Assembly: GCA_003499955.1 (NCBI GenBank)
Contig: DNRP01000154.1
Coordinates: forward strand, 18,089 to 41,864
Length of the DNA stretch: 23,776 nucleotides
Direction of reading: 5' to 3'
Source: Cyanobacteria bacterium UBA9971
Lineage (GTDB): Bacteria; Cyanobacteriota; Vampirovibrionia; Gastranaerophilales; UBA9971
Within the stretch, counting starts at the first letter, position 1, and the number at the start of each line of letters is the position of its first letter. Below are positions 6,829 to 14,150 of this stretch, piece after piece. Both the position numbers and the translations under genes were made by a program. The notes beneath the pieces were generated by a model that worked only from the letters and a program-made list of their open reading frames with translations, searched no databases and was not told where the DNA came from.

Positions 6829-8076
6829 ATGAGTGAGACAAAAATGGAAATACAGGAAAAATTCATAAGACCGGCGGCGTTTTTAGCGAAAGGCGCGGAG
6901 GTTTTGCCGGGAGGTGTGTCAGAACTCGCAAGAAAACTCCAGAAATCAGAAGAAACAGGTAAACCTTTAAGGGTAAAACTTGGGCTTGACCCTACAAGAC
7001 CTGATTTGCATTTGGGACATACCGTTGTAATGCGAAAATTAAAACAGTTCCAGCAGGCTGGGCATCATATAGTGCTTATTGTCGGCGGAGCAACGGCAAT
7101 GATAGGTGATCCGTCAGGAAAATCCGAAACAAGACCGCCTTTGACAAAAGAAGAAGTCGATAACAACGCAAAAACTTACCTTGAACAAATGGGAAAAGTC
7201 GTTGACATTAACAATGCAGAAGTTGTAAACAATGCGGATTGGCTCCACAAAATGAATCTGGTTGATTTATTAAAACTTTCTTCTCAAGTAACAGTAGCGC
7301 AGATGCTTGTAAGAGATGATTTTGCAAAAAGATACGCAGAAGGTAAGCCGATTTCGGTGCATGAGTTTTTCTATCCGCTTATGCAGGCGTATGATTCTGT
7401 TGCTATTGACGCTGATATTGAGCTTGGAGGAACGGATCAGAGATTTAACGTTCTTCTCGGGCGTGATATCCAGAACGCATACGGCAAAAAATATCCTCAA
7501 ATGGTTCTTCTTTTACCGCTTCTCGAGGGGACTGACGGTGTTATTAAAATGTCAAAATCCTATCCCGATCACTGCATAAGCCTTACAGATTCTCCGAAAG
7601 ATATGCTTGGAAAAATAATGTCTATTCCTGATAACTTAATAATCAGATATTATGAGCTTTTAAGTGATGTAACTCCTGAAGAAATTCAAAAAATAAAATC
7701 AGAACTGGAATCAAATCAGGTAAATCCTCGTGATTACAAGATGAAACTTGCAAAAACTATCGTAAGCGAGTACTATTCCGCCGAAGATGCCGAAAAAGCC
7801 GAACAGGAATTTATAAATATTTTCAGCAAAAAAGGTCTGCCTGACGAGATAGAAGAATTTAAAGTTCCAGAAGGCACTGTTTTAATAGATTTTATAGCGG
7901 AAAATAATCTTGCAGCAAGTAAAAGCGAAGCTAAAAGACTTATACAGGGCGGCGGAGTAAAGTTAGATAATGAAAAAGTATCTGATTTAATGCAAAAAAT
8001 CGAGTTTAGCGGAAAAGATTCGCTTATTTTACAAGTCGGCAAACGCAAATTCTCAAAGTTATTATTAAAGGCGTAG
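6829..8076 (+). CDS. tyrS: Tyrosyl-tRNA synthetase
   Basis: This class I aminoacyl-tRNA synthetase charges tRNA-Tyr. The HIGH signature appears as HLGH (residues 61-64) and KMSKS is at 240-244. LGGTDQRFN lies in the catalytic domain. A C-terminal S4 RNA-binding domain is recognisable from SKSEAKRLIQGGGVKL. ATG 6829 is chosen: it begins 2 nt after the trpB stop, with AGGA about 12 nt upstream inside trpB. A TTG at 6808 or ATG at 6844 are less attractive. The tight spacing means translation coupled to trpB, so two aromatic amino-acid genes share a transcript. The TAG stop overlaps the first base of a palindromic repeat. Confidence 0.96.
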   Translation: MSETKMEIQEKFIRPAAFLAKGAEVLPGGVSELARKLQKSEETGKPLRVKLGLDPTRPDLHLGHTVVMRKLKQFQQAGHHIVLIVGGATAMIGDPSGKSETRPPLTKEEVDNNAKTYLEQMGKVVDINNAEVVNNADWLHKMNLVDLLKLSSQVTVAQMLVRDDFAKRYAEGKPISVHEFFYPLMQAYDSVAIDADIELGGTDQRFNVLLGRDIQNAYGKKYPQMVLLLPLLEGTDGVIKMSKSYPDHCISLTDSPKDMLGKIMSIPDNLIIRYYELLSDVTPEEIQKIKSELESNQVNPRDYKMKLAKTIVSEYYSAEDAEKAEQEFINIFSKKGLPDEIEEFKVPEGTVLIDFIAENNLAASKSEAKRLIQGGGVKLDNEKVSDLMQKIEFSGKDSLILQVGKRKFSKLLLKA

Positions 8077-8152
8077 ATTGCCACGTCGAGGCTAAAGCTG
8101 CCCCCTCCTTTTTTGATAATTAATCAAAAAAGCGGGTACCCTTCGCAATGAC
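8076..8152. repeat. 77-nt palindromic repeat, inverted copy of 14020-14096
   Basis: On the plus strand it starts GATTGCCACGTCGAGG and ends CTTCGCAATGAC. The reverse complement matches 14020-14096 at 76 of 77 positions. A central AT palindrome (8109-8131: TTTTTTGAT, AATTA, ATCAAAAAA) and GGGTACCC lie inside. It fills the gap between the convergent tyrS and M16 genes and overlaps the tyrS stop codon. Confidence 0.9.
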
Positions 8153-8161
8153 AACAAAGCG

Positions 8162-11155
8162 TTACTTAGCTTCTTCAACTTTGCCTAAAGAACTTAAATA
8201 AGGCTTCATATTCTTGATTGTGTCAGGGCTTGCAATCATCGAAATAACCGATGGCTGGTTAAAATAAATCGCTGCCGTATTTTTAATATCCTGTGGCGTT
8301 ATGCTGTCAATCGCATCAAGCATTTGATTGTGATAATTTACACCATAAAGTGTATTGTATCCAGATTGAATCCTTGCAGCCCTTCCGAAAGAGCTTTCTG
8401 TGTCATCAAGGAAATGTGTTTTAGCTTCCATTTTCGCGGTTTCAAGTTCTTCGTTGCTCACAGGCAAGGTCATTAAAGCATTTACATGTTTTTTGAATCC
8501 GTCCAAAGATTTCTGAACGTTCTCATGAGTAGCGCCTTTGAGGTCGTCTTCGGTGGTTGTTTTTATCAGGAGCTTTATTATTCCTTGATGTCCGTCTGTG
8601 GCATAGTTAGACTTAACTTTATAGGCAAGTTTTTGGCTTTCTCTTAAGTCTGTAAATAATCTTGATTGACTGTTTCCGCCTAAAATTTCGTTTAAAAGCA
8701 TCAGGGCAGCAGTATCTTTGATGTTTTTGCTTTCTTTGATTTTAAATATTTGGACAATATCAGCCTGATTGCGCGGTTCTGATTCTGTTATGACTCTGGT
8801 TTCAGCCAGTTTTTGTGATTCCGGCATATTAATGGGATGATGTTTTTGAGCAAACCCCATTCCTGATTGAAGTTGCATAAAAACAGCCTGTCCCAGTCCG
8901 GGTGTATTGCTGATAGCTCCATCTATAGCTATATTCCCTTGCGAATTTGCGATTATCCGGCTATGTAAATCCTGAACATCTTGTAAACTGATTTTATCAA
9001 GGTTTTCTAAAACTTTTTTTGAAGTATTTCCCCATGAATTATCGGGAAATAAAGCTTCCATTGCTTTATTGGCAGGGTCTTTAGGGATGCTTGAGTATTG
9101 AACTTTTATTTCTTCTTTGGCTTTATTAAACTTTTCAACGGTAAAATCAGTGTTATAAAGCATTTCTTTCATTACACCAAGTGCCATAGGCAGTTTTTCT
9201 TTAGGACAATCTGCCGTTAAATTGACAGAATCTCCGTCAGCGCTTGCTGATACGCCTAAGTTATATGTGTCTTTGATATTATTTAATTGCTCTTCAGAAT
9301 AGTTTCTTGTGCCTTTGTTTAGCATAAGGCTTAATATGTCTGCAATTCCCGGTTTAAATGTTTTTAATTCGTCTGTTTGCAGAGATAAATTTGCACTTGT
9401 TCTTATAGAACCTGAATCATCATTAATTGCAACACGTAAATTGTTTGGCAAGTCATATTCTTTTATATTTTGGAACTTAAATCTATCCGCATTTCCGCTA
9501 AAACCAATATTTTTGTCATTGCGAGAAGAATCTTCAGCCTCGATGTGGCAATCTAAATTTATGGATTGCTTCGTCGCTTTGCTCCTCGCAACGACAGGCT
9601 CAATTTGGTCGCTGTGGATGACAGTTTTATCATTTCCGCTAAATCCTATTTTCTGGGTTTCGGGATGCGTCATAACTATAGAAGTCCTGTTAAGGTCTAA
9701 ATACTTCTGCGCAGCAAGCTGAATATCCTGCGGAGTCAGATTTTCTATTTCGTTCAGCATATTTGTATACGCATTAAGAGAACCATGTCCCGTAATAGCT
9801 TGACCAACAAGATTTGCAACGCCCATAGAACTTTCGCTGACTTGTGTCAAGTTATCTTTAAGTTTGTTTTTAACTATAAACATTTCCTGTTGGGATAAAG
9901 GCTGTGATAACATACTTTGTATAGTTGAGTAAACAGCTTTTAATCCTTCTTCTTCTTTGCCCGGTGTAAATGTTGAGCCGAGTGTTATAAGCTGCGGGTC
10001 TTTAGAATTAGGATTTATTACGCTGACATCTATTGAGCTTGCTGTATTAAAGTCTTTGAGTGTTTTTGAGAGCCTCGCGTTTTCATAGCCTGTTAAAGCG
10101 CCGCATAAAGCCATAGTTGCCATGGTATCTTTGATATTATTGTTTGCGGGACCTGCAAAAGCCATATTTAACATAACCGCATCAACATGAGTGCTTTTTA
10201 AGTCAACTCTTACTGGTTTCTGTGTTAAATTTACCGGTTCATTGTAAGATTTTTTAGTGTTTTGAGCAGGCGAAGCTTTTTTCTGATTGAAGAGTTTGCT
10301 TATTGTTTTTATAGTTTGCTCCGGATTTACTTCTCCGACAACTACTGTAGTCATATTATCAGGTCTATACCATTCATTATAATAATCTAACACATCTTTT
10401 TTTGTTAAATTAGCTATTGTTTTTGACGAACCGGCAATAAGTCCCTGATAATCGGCTTTAATTCCGAATAAATTTTTAAGCATAAGGTTATATGCTTTGT
10501 CGGAAGGGTCATCTTCGTACATTTGGATTTCGGAAATCACAGGTCCTTTTTCTTTTTCGAGCATTTTATCGGTAAAACTCGGGTTTAAAAGCATATCCGC
10601 ATGCATTGTCATAAATTTTTCAAAGTCGCCTTCTTTATGCATCGGAGATTTTATAAAATAATCTGTATTGGTTGTATTCGTTCCTGCGTTGTACTGACCG
10701 CCCATACTCGTCACTTTTTCTACGAATTCATTTGGACCGAGTTGGCTCGAACCGTTAAAAAGGTTGTGTTCAATGTAATGACTTATTCCTCTGTTTTTTT
10801 CTTCGTTAAAAGAGCCGACTTTTGTAAAAGTTTTTATGGTTGTCGGACCTTTTTTAGGGATAATTATTACATTTTGTCCGTTATCCAGCTTGTAAAATTT
10901 ACCTTTATCAAGGAAAGGCACGTTAAAAGTTTCAATTTCTCTGTAACCTTCGGTGGATACGGGTAAAATTTGACTTCTCATGATAGCATTTATGTCTGTT
11001 GTTTGGGTATTTTGGGAATATGACGGGTATTGATAATGCTGATATTGATATTCAGGCAATGCATAAGCCGGATAAGTTGCCGCAGGAATAATATTGTTTC
11101 TGTATGAAACATTATTTGCAGGTATATATGGTAAATTAGCCTTGTTGACTTCCAT
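8162..11155 (-). CDS. M16-family zinc metallopeptidase, two-domain, with an in-frame repeat insertion (997 aa)
   Basis: This is a pitrilysin/processing-peptidase type protease. The first M16 domain has the inverted zinc motif HYIEH (H126-H130) with E209 in VISEIQMYEDD as the likely third ligand. The second half (residues ~560-990) has the M16 fold signature near SQSRLFTDLRESQKLAY but no zinc motif, as expected for the inactive C-terminal domain. The first ~60 residues are rich in Tyr, Pro, Gln and Asn, without a signal peptide. Residues ~520-547, in the linker between the halves, are encoded by a palindromic repeat (9515-9595) and flanked by a duplicated IGFSGN. The start at ATG 11155 is the first in frame. 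The genes tyrS and M16 converge, so this gene is probably transcribed alone. The natural substrate is unknown. Confidence 0.92.
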   Translation of the reverse strand: MEVNKANLPYIPANNVSYRNNIIPAATYPAYALPEYQYQHYQYPSYSQNTQTTDINAIMRSQILPVSTEGYREIETFNVPFLDKGKFYKLDNGQNVIIIPKKGPTTIKTFTKVGSFNEEKNRGISHYIEHNLFNGSSQLGPNEFVEKVTSMGGQYNAGTNTTNTDYFIKSPMHKEGDFEKFMTMHADMLLNPSFTDKMLEKEKGPVISEIQMYEDDPSDKAYNLMLKNLFGIKADYQGLIAGSSKTIANLTKKDVLDYYNEWYRPDNMTTVVVGEVNPEQTIKTISKLFNQKKASPAQNTKKSYNEPVNLTQKPVRVDLKSTHVDAVMLNMAFAGPANNNIKDTMATMALCGALTGYENARLSKTLKDFNTASSIDVSVINPNSKDPQLITLGSTFTPGKEEEGLKAVYSTIQSMLSQPLSQQEMFIVKNKLKDNLTQVSESSMGVANLVGQAITGHGSLNAYTNMLNEIENLTPQDIQLAAQKYLDLNRTSIVMTHPETQKIGFSGNDKTVIHSDQIEPVVARSKATKQSINLDCHIEAEDSSRNDKNIGFSGNADRFKFQNIKEYDLPNNLRVAINDDSGSIRTSANLSLQTDELKTFKPGIADILSLMLNKGTRNYSEEQLNNIKDTYNLGVSASADGDSVNLTADCPKEKLPMALGVMKEMLYNTDFTVEKFNKAKEEIKVQYSSIPKDPANKAMEALFPDNSWGNTSKKVLENLDKISLQDVQDLHSRIIANSQGNIAIDGAISNTPGLGQAVFMQLQSGMGFAQKHHPINMPESQKLAETRVITESEPRNQADIVQIFKIKESKNIKDTAALMLLNEILGGNSQSRLFTDLRESQKLAYKVKSNYATDGHQGIIKLLIKTTTEDDLKGATHENVQKSLDGFKKHVNALMTLPVSNEELETAKMEAKTHFLDDTESSFGRAARIQSGYNTLYGVNYHNQMLDAIDSITPQDIKNTAAIYFNQPSVISMIASPDTIKNMKPYLSSLGKVEEAK
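9515..9595 (-). repeat. Double palindromic repeat inserted in frame in the M16 peptidase gene
   Basis: Two units face each other: 9515-9553 (GTCATTGCGAGAAG...GGCAATC) and 9564-9595 (GATTGCTTCGTCG...CGCAACGAC). Together they form a long hairpin with a loop of about 10 nt. Both match the GTCATTGCG family seen elsewhere in the window. No stop codon occurs in the gene's frame. Imperfect direct repeats CATTTCCGCTAAA at 9490-9502 and 9631-9643 flank the region. Confidence 0.85.
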
Positions 11156-11338
11156 TTAACTTTCCCAAATCCAAAACATATTGCTAATTAAATAAAAACA
11201 CTTCATTTAAAGAAATTGTTTTATTTTGTTAAAAATCTTTATGTTTGATACAAAAGTTTAAAATCATCATTTCATTTAGCTATCTTACTAATGCAAATGA
11301 AAAAATATTCACTCATAATTATGCAAATTCAGTACTTT

Positions 11339-11452
11339 GTTAATTAAGTTTTGGAGGTTATATTTTTTCCGTCGCTTGTCCTCGGATACTTTGTATCCTG
11401 CGGAGGCTCCTACAAAAACATAACCTCTTCAACCAGACAAAATTAACTTAAC
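11339..11452. repeat. Nested palindromic element upstream of the DUF883 gene
   Basis: Inverted arms at 11354-11367 and 11414-11427 match at 13 of 14 positions. Inside lies a second hairpin, CCTC-GGATAC...GTATCC...GAGG (11380-11406). Outside, TTAATTAAGTTTTGG (11339-11353) is partly answered by AAAATTAACTTAA near 11440-11452. The rest of the gap 11156-11500 is AT-rich with no gene; a TATACT at 11455-11460 is a weak -10 candidate for the genes to the right. Confidence 0.6.
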
Positions 11453-11500
11453 ATTATACTGGAGTAATTAAACTTAATTTATAAAGGAGGGATATTAGAA

Positions 11501-11818
11501 ATGAGCGAACCTATGATGGCAGAAGAACTTAATGGCAATAAACACATTAATTTAAAAGAAAAAGCTGAAGAATTGAGAAAAAAAACGCTGGAAATGGAAG
11601 AACAGGTAACTGAAAATTTAAATAATCTTATGAGTTCAACGGCGGAAAATCTTGATAAAGCCGCTGAAAAAATGCATGAAACCGCGGAATTTTTTAGAGA
11701 AAGAAATGTTGATGCAATGAAAGAAGATCTTTCTCACGCAGTAAAGAAAAATCCCGCAAAAGCACTTGGCGGAGCATTGCTTATAGGATTTTTGATCGGA
11801 AAAATCCTATTTAGATAA
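11501..11818 (+). CDS. DUF883/ElaB-YqjD-like membrane-anchored protein (105 aa)
   Basis: It has a long polar, helical, probably coiled-coil N-terminal part (residues ~15-80, many E/K/M/L heptads), followed by one C-terminal membrane helix (GGALLIGFLIGKILF). The motif KNPAKALGGALLIGFLIG closely fits the DUF883 family. Its E. coli members ElaB and YqjD are inner-membrane proteins that bind ribosomes in stationary phase. Ribosome binding here is family knowledge, not shown by the sequence. A very strong Shine-Dalgarno (AAAGGAGGG, 11483-11491) precedes ATG 11501. It is the first of three short genes in a rightward operon, like yqjD-yqjE-yqjK. Confidence 0.8.
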   Translation: MSEPMMAEELNGNKHINLKEKAEELRKKTLEMEEQVTENLNNLMSSTAENLDKAAEKMHETAEFFRERNVDAMKEDLSHAVKKNPAKALGGALLIGFLIGKILFR

Positions 11819-11836
11819 ACTATTCGGGGTGAAAAA

Positions 11837-12250
11837 ATGTCGGAAGAGAACACATCTGGTCAACAGGCAGATTTAATATGCCTGATTAAAAACCTTGTTT
11901 ATAATTATGTATGTCTTATTTCCCAGCATATTAAATTTTTCAAGGAAGAAATGAAAGAAGAAGCTGCTACTGTAGTAAAATCAGTAATTATGGCGGCTGT
12001 TGGCATTTGCTCTGCAATAATGGCGGCTTTATTTGGCGGAATTTTATTAGTTATTACTTTTTCTCTAGTCTTTTCTGTATGGTGGTCTTTATTGTTTGTA
12101 ACGCTTTTATATTGGCTAATACCGGTTTTGTTGTTTGTTTATATTAAATCCCAATTGAAAAAAATTGGTAAAAACAGGAAAAAATTTGTTGAAGAAACGG
12201 CAAAAACGTTGGAGGAAACTAAAAAATGGCTGGAACAGTTAAAGTCTTAA
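11837..12250 (+). CDS. YqjE/DUF1469-like (holin superfamily III type) membrane protein (137 aa)
   Basis: It has a short polar N-terminus, a helix facing the membrane (residues ~25-50), then two strongly hydrophobic segments at ~48-75 and ~78-105 (WWSLLFVTLLYWLIPVLLFVY), and a charged helical C-terminal tail. The size, two-helix hairpin and position after a DUF883 gene fit the YqjE family. It starts at ATG 11837 with a GGGGTG sequence upstream, 18 nt after the preceding gene. Its end overlaps the start of the third gene by 25 nt, so the trio is one operon. The function is unknown; in enterobacteria the locus is stress-induced. Holin activity is not implied. Confidence 0.75.
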   Translation: MSEENTSGQQADLICLIKNLVYNYVCLISQHIKFFKEEMKEEAATVVKSVIMAAVGICSAIMAALFGGILLVITFSLVFSVWWSLLFVTLLYWLIPVLLFVYIKSQLKKIGKNRKKFVEETAKTLEETKKWLEQLKS

Positions 12251-12489
12251 GTGATATTAATAATACTCGAGAAGAAATAACTCATATTGTAGATATATTA
12301 TCAAGAAATAGTCATACAAAAGTTCATATAACAGAGATTATAGAAGAGCAACCTCTGGAAGCAGCTATTTTTGCAGTTTCATTGGGCATTTTTGCAGCAT
12401 TGTTTTTAGGAAAAATAAAAAGTTTATTAAAGTTGGCATTAATAATTTATGCAACAAAACAAAGCATACCCTATTTGCTTAAAAAGTAG
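12226..12489 (+). CDS. Small membrane protein, third gene of the YqjDE-like operon (87 aa)
   Basis: A polar first half (residues 1-44) is followed by one or two hydrophobic segments (AIFAVSLGIFAALFLG ~48-63 and LLKLALIIYA ~67-76) and a basic end. GGAGGA lies 9 nt before ATG 12226, inside the previous gene, and supports the start. It occupies the place of YqjK in enterobacterial operons, but I see no clear sequence similarity to YqjK, so the match is by position, size and topology only. Confidence 0.7.
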   Translation: MAGTVKVLSDINNTREEITHIVDILSRNSHTKVHITEIIEEQPLEAAIFAVSLGIFAALFLGKIKSLLKLALIIYATKQSIPYLLKK

Positions 12490-12502
12490 AAAAGGATATG
12501 CT
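12463..12502. terminator. Weak bidirectional hairpin between convergent genes
   Basis: AGCATACCC (12463-12471) can pair with GGATATGCT (12494-12502) across a 22-nt loop, with one mismatch or wobble depending on strand. It spans the end of the small membrane-protein gene and precedes the rpsP 3' end. T-runs are poor, so termination is only suggested. Confidence 0.3.
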
Positions 12503-12519
12503 GTTTATAATATTGGGTT

Positions 12520-12855
12520 TTAAGCTGTAACTTCCGCGGTTTCTTTCTTTTCAGCTTCTAATTTTGCTTTTGCTTTTTTAGAAAGCTTTTTCTCTGTGGT
12601 TTCAGCTTTTTTAATCAAAATACCTTCATCGCTGCTGTTATCGATTAAGTATTGAACTGTTTCAGAAGGCTGTGCCCCTGTTTTAATCCACTCAAGCGCT
12701 TTTGCTTTATCAAATTTCAGTTCTTTTTTCTTTGGATTGTAGAAGCCTAGTTCAAGAATGGCTTTACCTTCTCTTTTTTCTCTGCTGTCTATGACAATAA
12801 TTCTATATATAGGGTTTCTTTTTGCTCCCAGTCTTTTTAAACGAATTTTTACCAT
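12520..12855 (-). CDS. rpsP: 30S ribosomal protein S16
   Basis: A primary small-subunit protein needed for 30S assembly. The family opening MVKIRLKRLGAKRNPIYRI is intact, followed by ELGFYNP and the W-I/L-x-x-GAQPS segment (WIKTGAQPSETV). It is 111 aa with a lysine/alanine/glutamate-rich tail after residue ~85, typical of longer S16 proteins. AAGGAG upstream of ATG 12855 is a good Shine-Dalgarno. Unlike the usual order, it is not followed by khpA, rimM or trmD; rimM-trmD lie about 10 kb away on the other strand. Confidence 0.97.
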   Translation of the reverse strand: MVKIRLKRLGAKRNPIYRIIVIDSREKREGKAILELGFYNPKKKELKFDKAKALEWIKTGAQPSETVQYLIDNSSDEGILIKKAETTEKKLSKKAKAKLEAEKKETAEVTA

Positions 12856-12986
12856 GCGTTCAGGTTCTCCTTTTTAACAGACATAATCATTATTCTTTAT
12901 ATAGTTATCACAATAGCGCTACATAAGCAAGTATAATGTTTTTTATTAAGTAATAAATAAAAAGTTTTTCAGTTAAAAAAATAAAA

Positions 12987-13060
12987 GGGCGAGCGAGTCC
13001 GCGTAGCGGACGGAAAGCGTGCCCAAAACAAAAACTTAGTCCCTTCCCTCGAGGGAAGGG
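12987..13060. repeat. Two GC-rich palindromes between rpsP and the TPR-NHL gene
   Basis: The first runs GGGC...GCCC (12987-13024), with an inner perfect GTCCGC-GTA-GCGGAC at 12997-13011. The second is the perfect 20-nt palindrome CCCTTCCCTCGAGGGAAGGG at 13041-13060, followed by GGTTGGGGAGGGG. Both are far more GC-rich than the surroundings. On the minus strand the second is followed, after six bases, by GTTTTTGTTTT, so it may also end the transcript of the TPR-NHL gene. Confidence 0.6.
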
Positions 13061-13114
13061 GTTGGGGAGGGGTGATAAAAAAGCATGAAAATTTTTATTA
13101 TCAACTTAAAAAAC

Positions 13115-13990
13115 TTATTCAGGTATTCCGATCCTGATGACAGTATTTTTATCCTGCTCGGAAACGTATAAAACCCCTGCTTTATTTAAATAAAGATAAT
13201 AAGGCTTTACTACATCCTTTAAAACGACTTTTATTGCGCCGTTTTTGTCGATTTTTACAACGTTGTTTAAAGGATAGTTTGCAACATAAATATTGTCTTT
13301 TGAATCAACAGCAATACCTACAGGCCCTTTTATAAGCGCGTTTTTTATTATGCTTTTGGGTTTACCGTCAGGAGAAACAATATTAATCGAGTCAGTGCTG
13401 TAATTTGCTACATATAAATCGCCTTGGCTGTTTTCCGCTATGCCTGTAGGACCGTCAAAATTTAAAAACGTAAGTTTTGAGATGTTTACAGGTGTAGCTT
13501 TTGCCGGTTCAGGCTTGGAAGGCTCGTCTATTACGGAATCGCTTATTTTTTTGTTAATTTTTTTGAAAAGTTCTAAAGAATCTTTATAAGACGGGCTTGG
13601 TTTTTCTATAGAATTTAAGTAAATAAGCGCATTTTCATAATCTTGTTTGTCAAAATATAGACTTGCAAGCAAATAAGCTGCTTCGTCATCGCCAGGACTA
13701 TTTCTCAACAATAGCTGAAAAGCTTTTAATGCTTTATCTTTATTTCCTATATGTTTATACACCGAACCAAGATTGTAATACGCGTTAGTTAAAGACGAAT
13801 CGCGTTCTATTGCTTTTTTAAAATAAGTTATAGCCTGTTCATAATTACCTTTTTTGGTGTAAGATATCCCAAGATCGTTATAATGAACGGCATCTTGGTC
13901 GTATGCTTTAGCGGTATTGCAGTTAAGAAAACAAAAACACCCGATTAATAAAATTAAGATTTTTGAAAACAGAGATTTCATTAATTTCAT
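13115..13990 (-). CDS. Secreted TPR and NHL-repeat protein (291 aa)
   Basis: A signal peptide (basic MKLMKSLFSK, hydrophobic core, likely cleavage after TAKA at residue ~29) directs it out of the cytoplasm. Residues ~36-130 hold about three TPR units, for example AVHYNDLGISYTKKGNYEQA and NAYYNLGSVYKHIGNKDKA. Residues ~178-290 hold NHL-type beta-propeller repeats (GPTGIAENSQGDLYVANY, GPVGIAVDSKDNIYVANY), too few for a full propeller. TPR and NHL are protein-interaction or ligand-binding modules, so a scaffolding role in the periplasm is the natural inference. It lies downstream of rnhB, with a 77-nt repeat in its leader. AAAAGGTG precedes ATG 13990. Confidence 0.85.
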   Translation of the reverse strand: MKLMKSLFSKILILLIGCFCFLNCNTAKAYDQDAVHYNDLGISYTKKGNYEQAITYFKKAIERDSSLTNAYYNLGSVYKHIGNKDKALKAFQLLLRNSPGDDEAAYLLASLYFDKQDYENALIYLNSIEKPSPSYKDSLELFKKINKKISDSVIDEPSKPEPAKATPVNISKLTFLNFDGPTGIAENSQGDLYVANYSTDSINIVSPDGKPKSIIKNALIKGPVGIAVDSKDNIYVANYPLNNVVKIDKNGAIKVVLKDVVKPYYLYLNKAGVLYVSEQDKNTVIRIGIPE

Positions 13991-14019
13991 AAAAAGTCAC
14001 ACCTTTTCTTTTCTTTGCC

Positions 14020-14096
14020 GTCATTGCGAAGGGTACCCGCTTTTTTGATTAATTATCAAAAAAGGAGGGGGCAGCTTTAGCCTCGACGCGGCAATC
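14020..14096. repeat. 77-nt palindromic repeat, inverted copy of 8076-8152
   Basis: It begins GTCATTGCGAAGGGTACCC and ends CGACGCGGCAATC. It is identical to the reverse complement of 8076-8152 except for one T-to-C change near the end. It lies between the rnhB stop and the TPR-NHL start, about 30 nt upstream of the latter. Confidence 0.9.
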
Positions 14097-14150
14097 TATT
14101 CATTATACAGTATATGGCTTTTCCTTAAGAATAGTTCATTAATAGGAGTT

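Noticed and set aside
8109..8131. AT palindrome between tyrS and M16 as a Rho-independent terminator
   Set aside because: The stem is only A-T pairs and lies within the 77-nt repeat, which also occurs upstream of a gene; termination is not supported by sequence alone.
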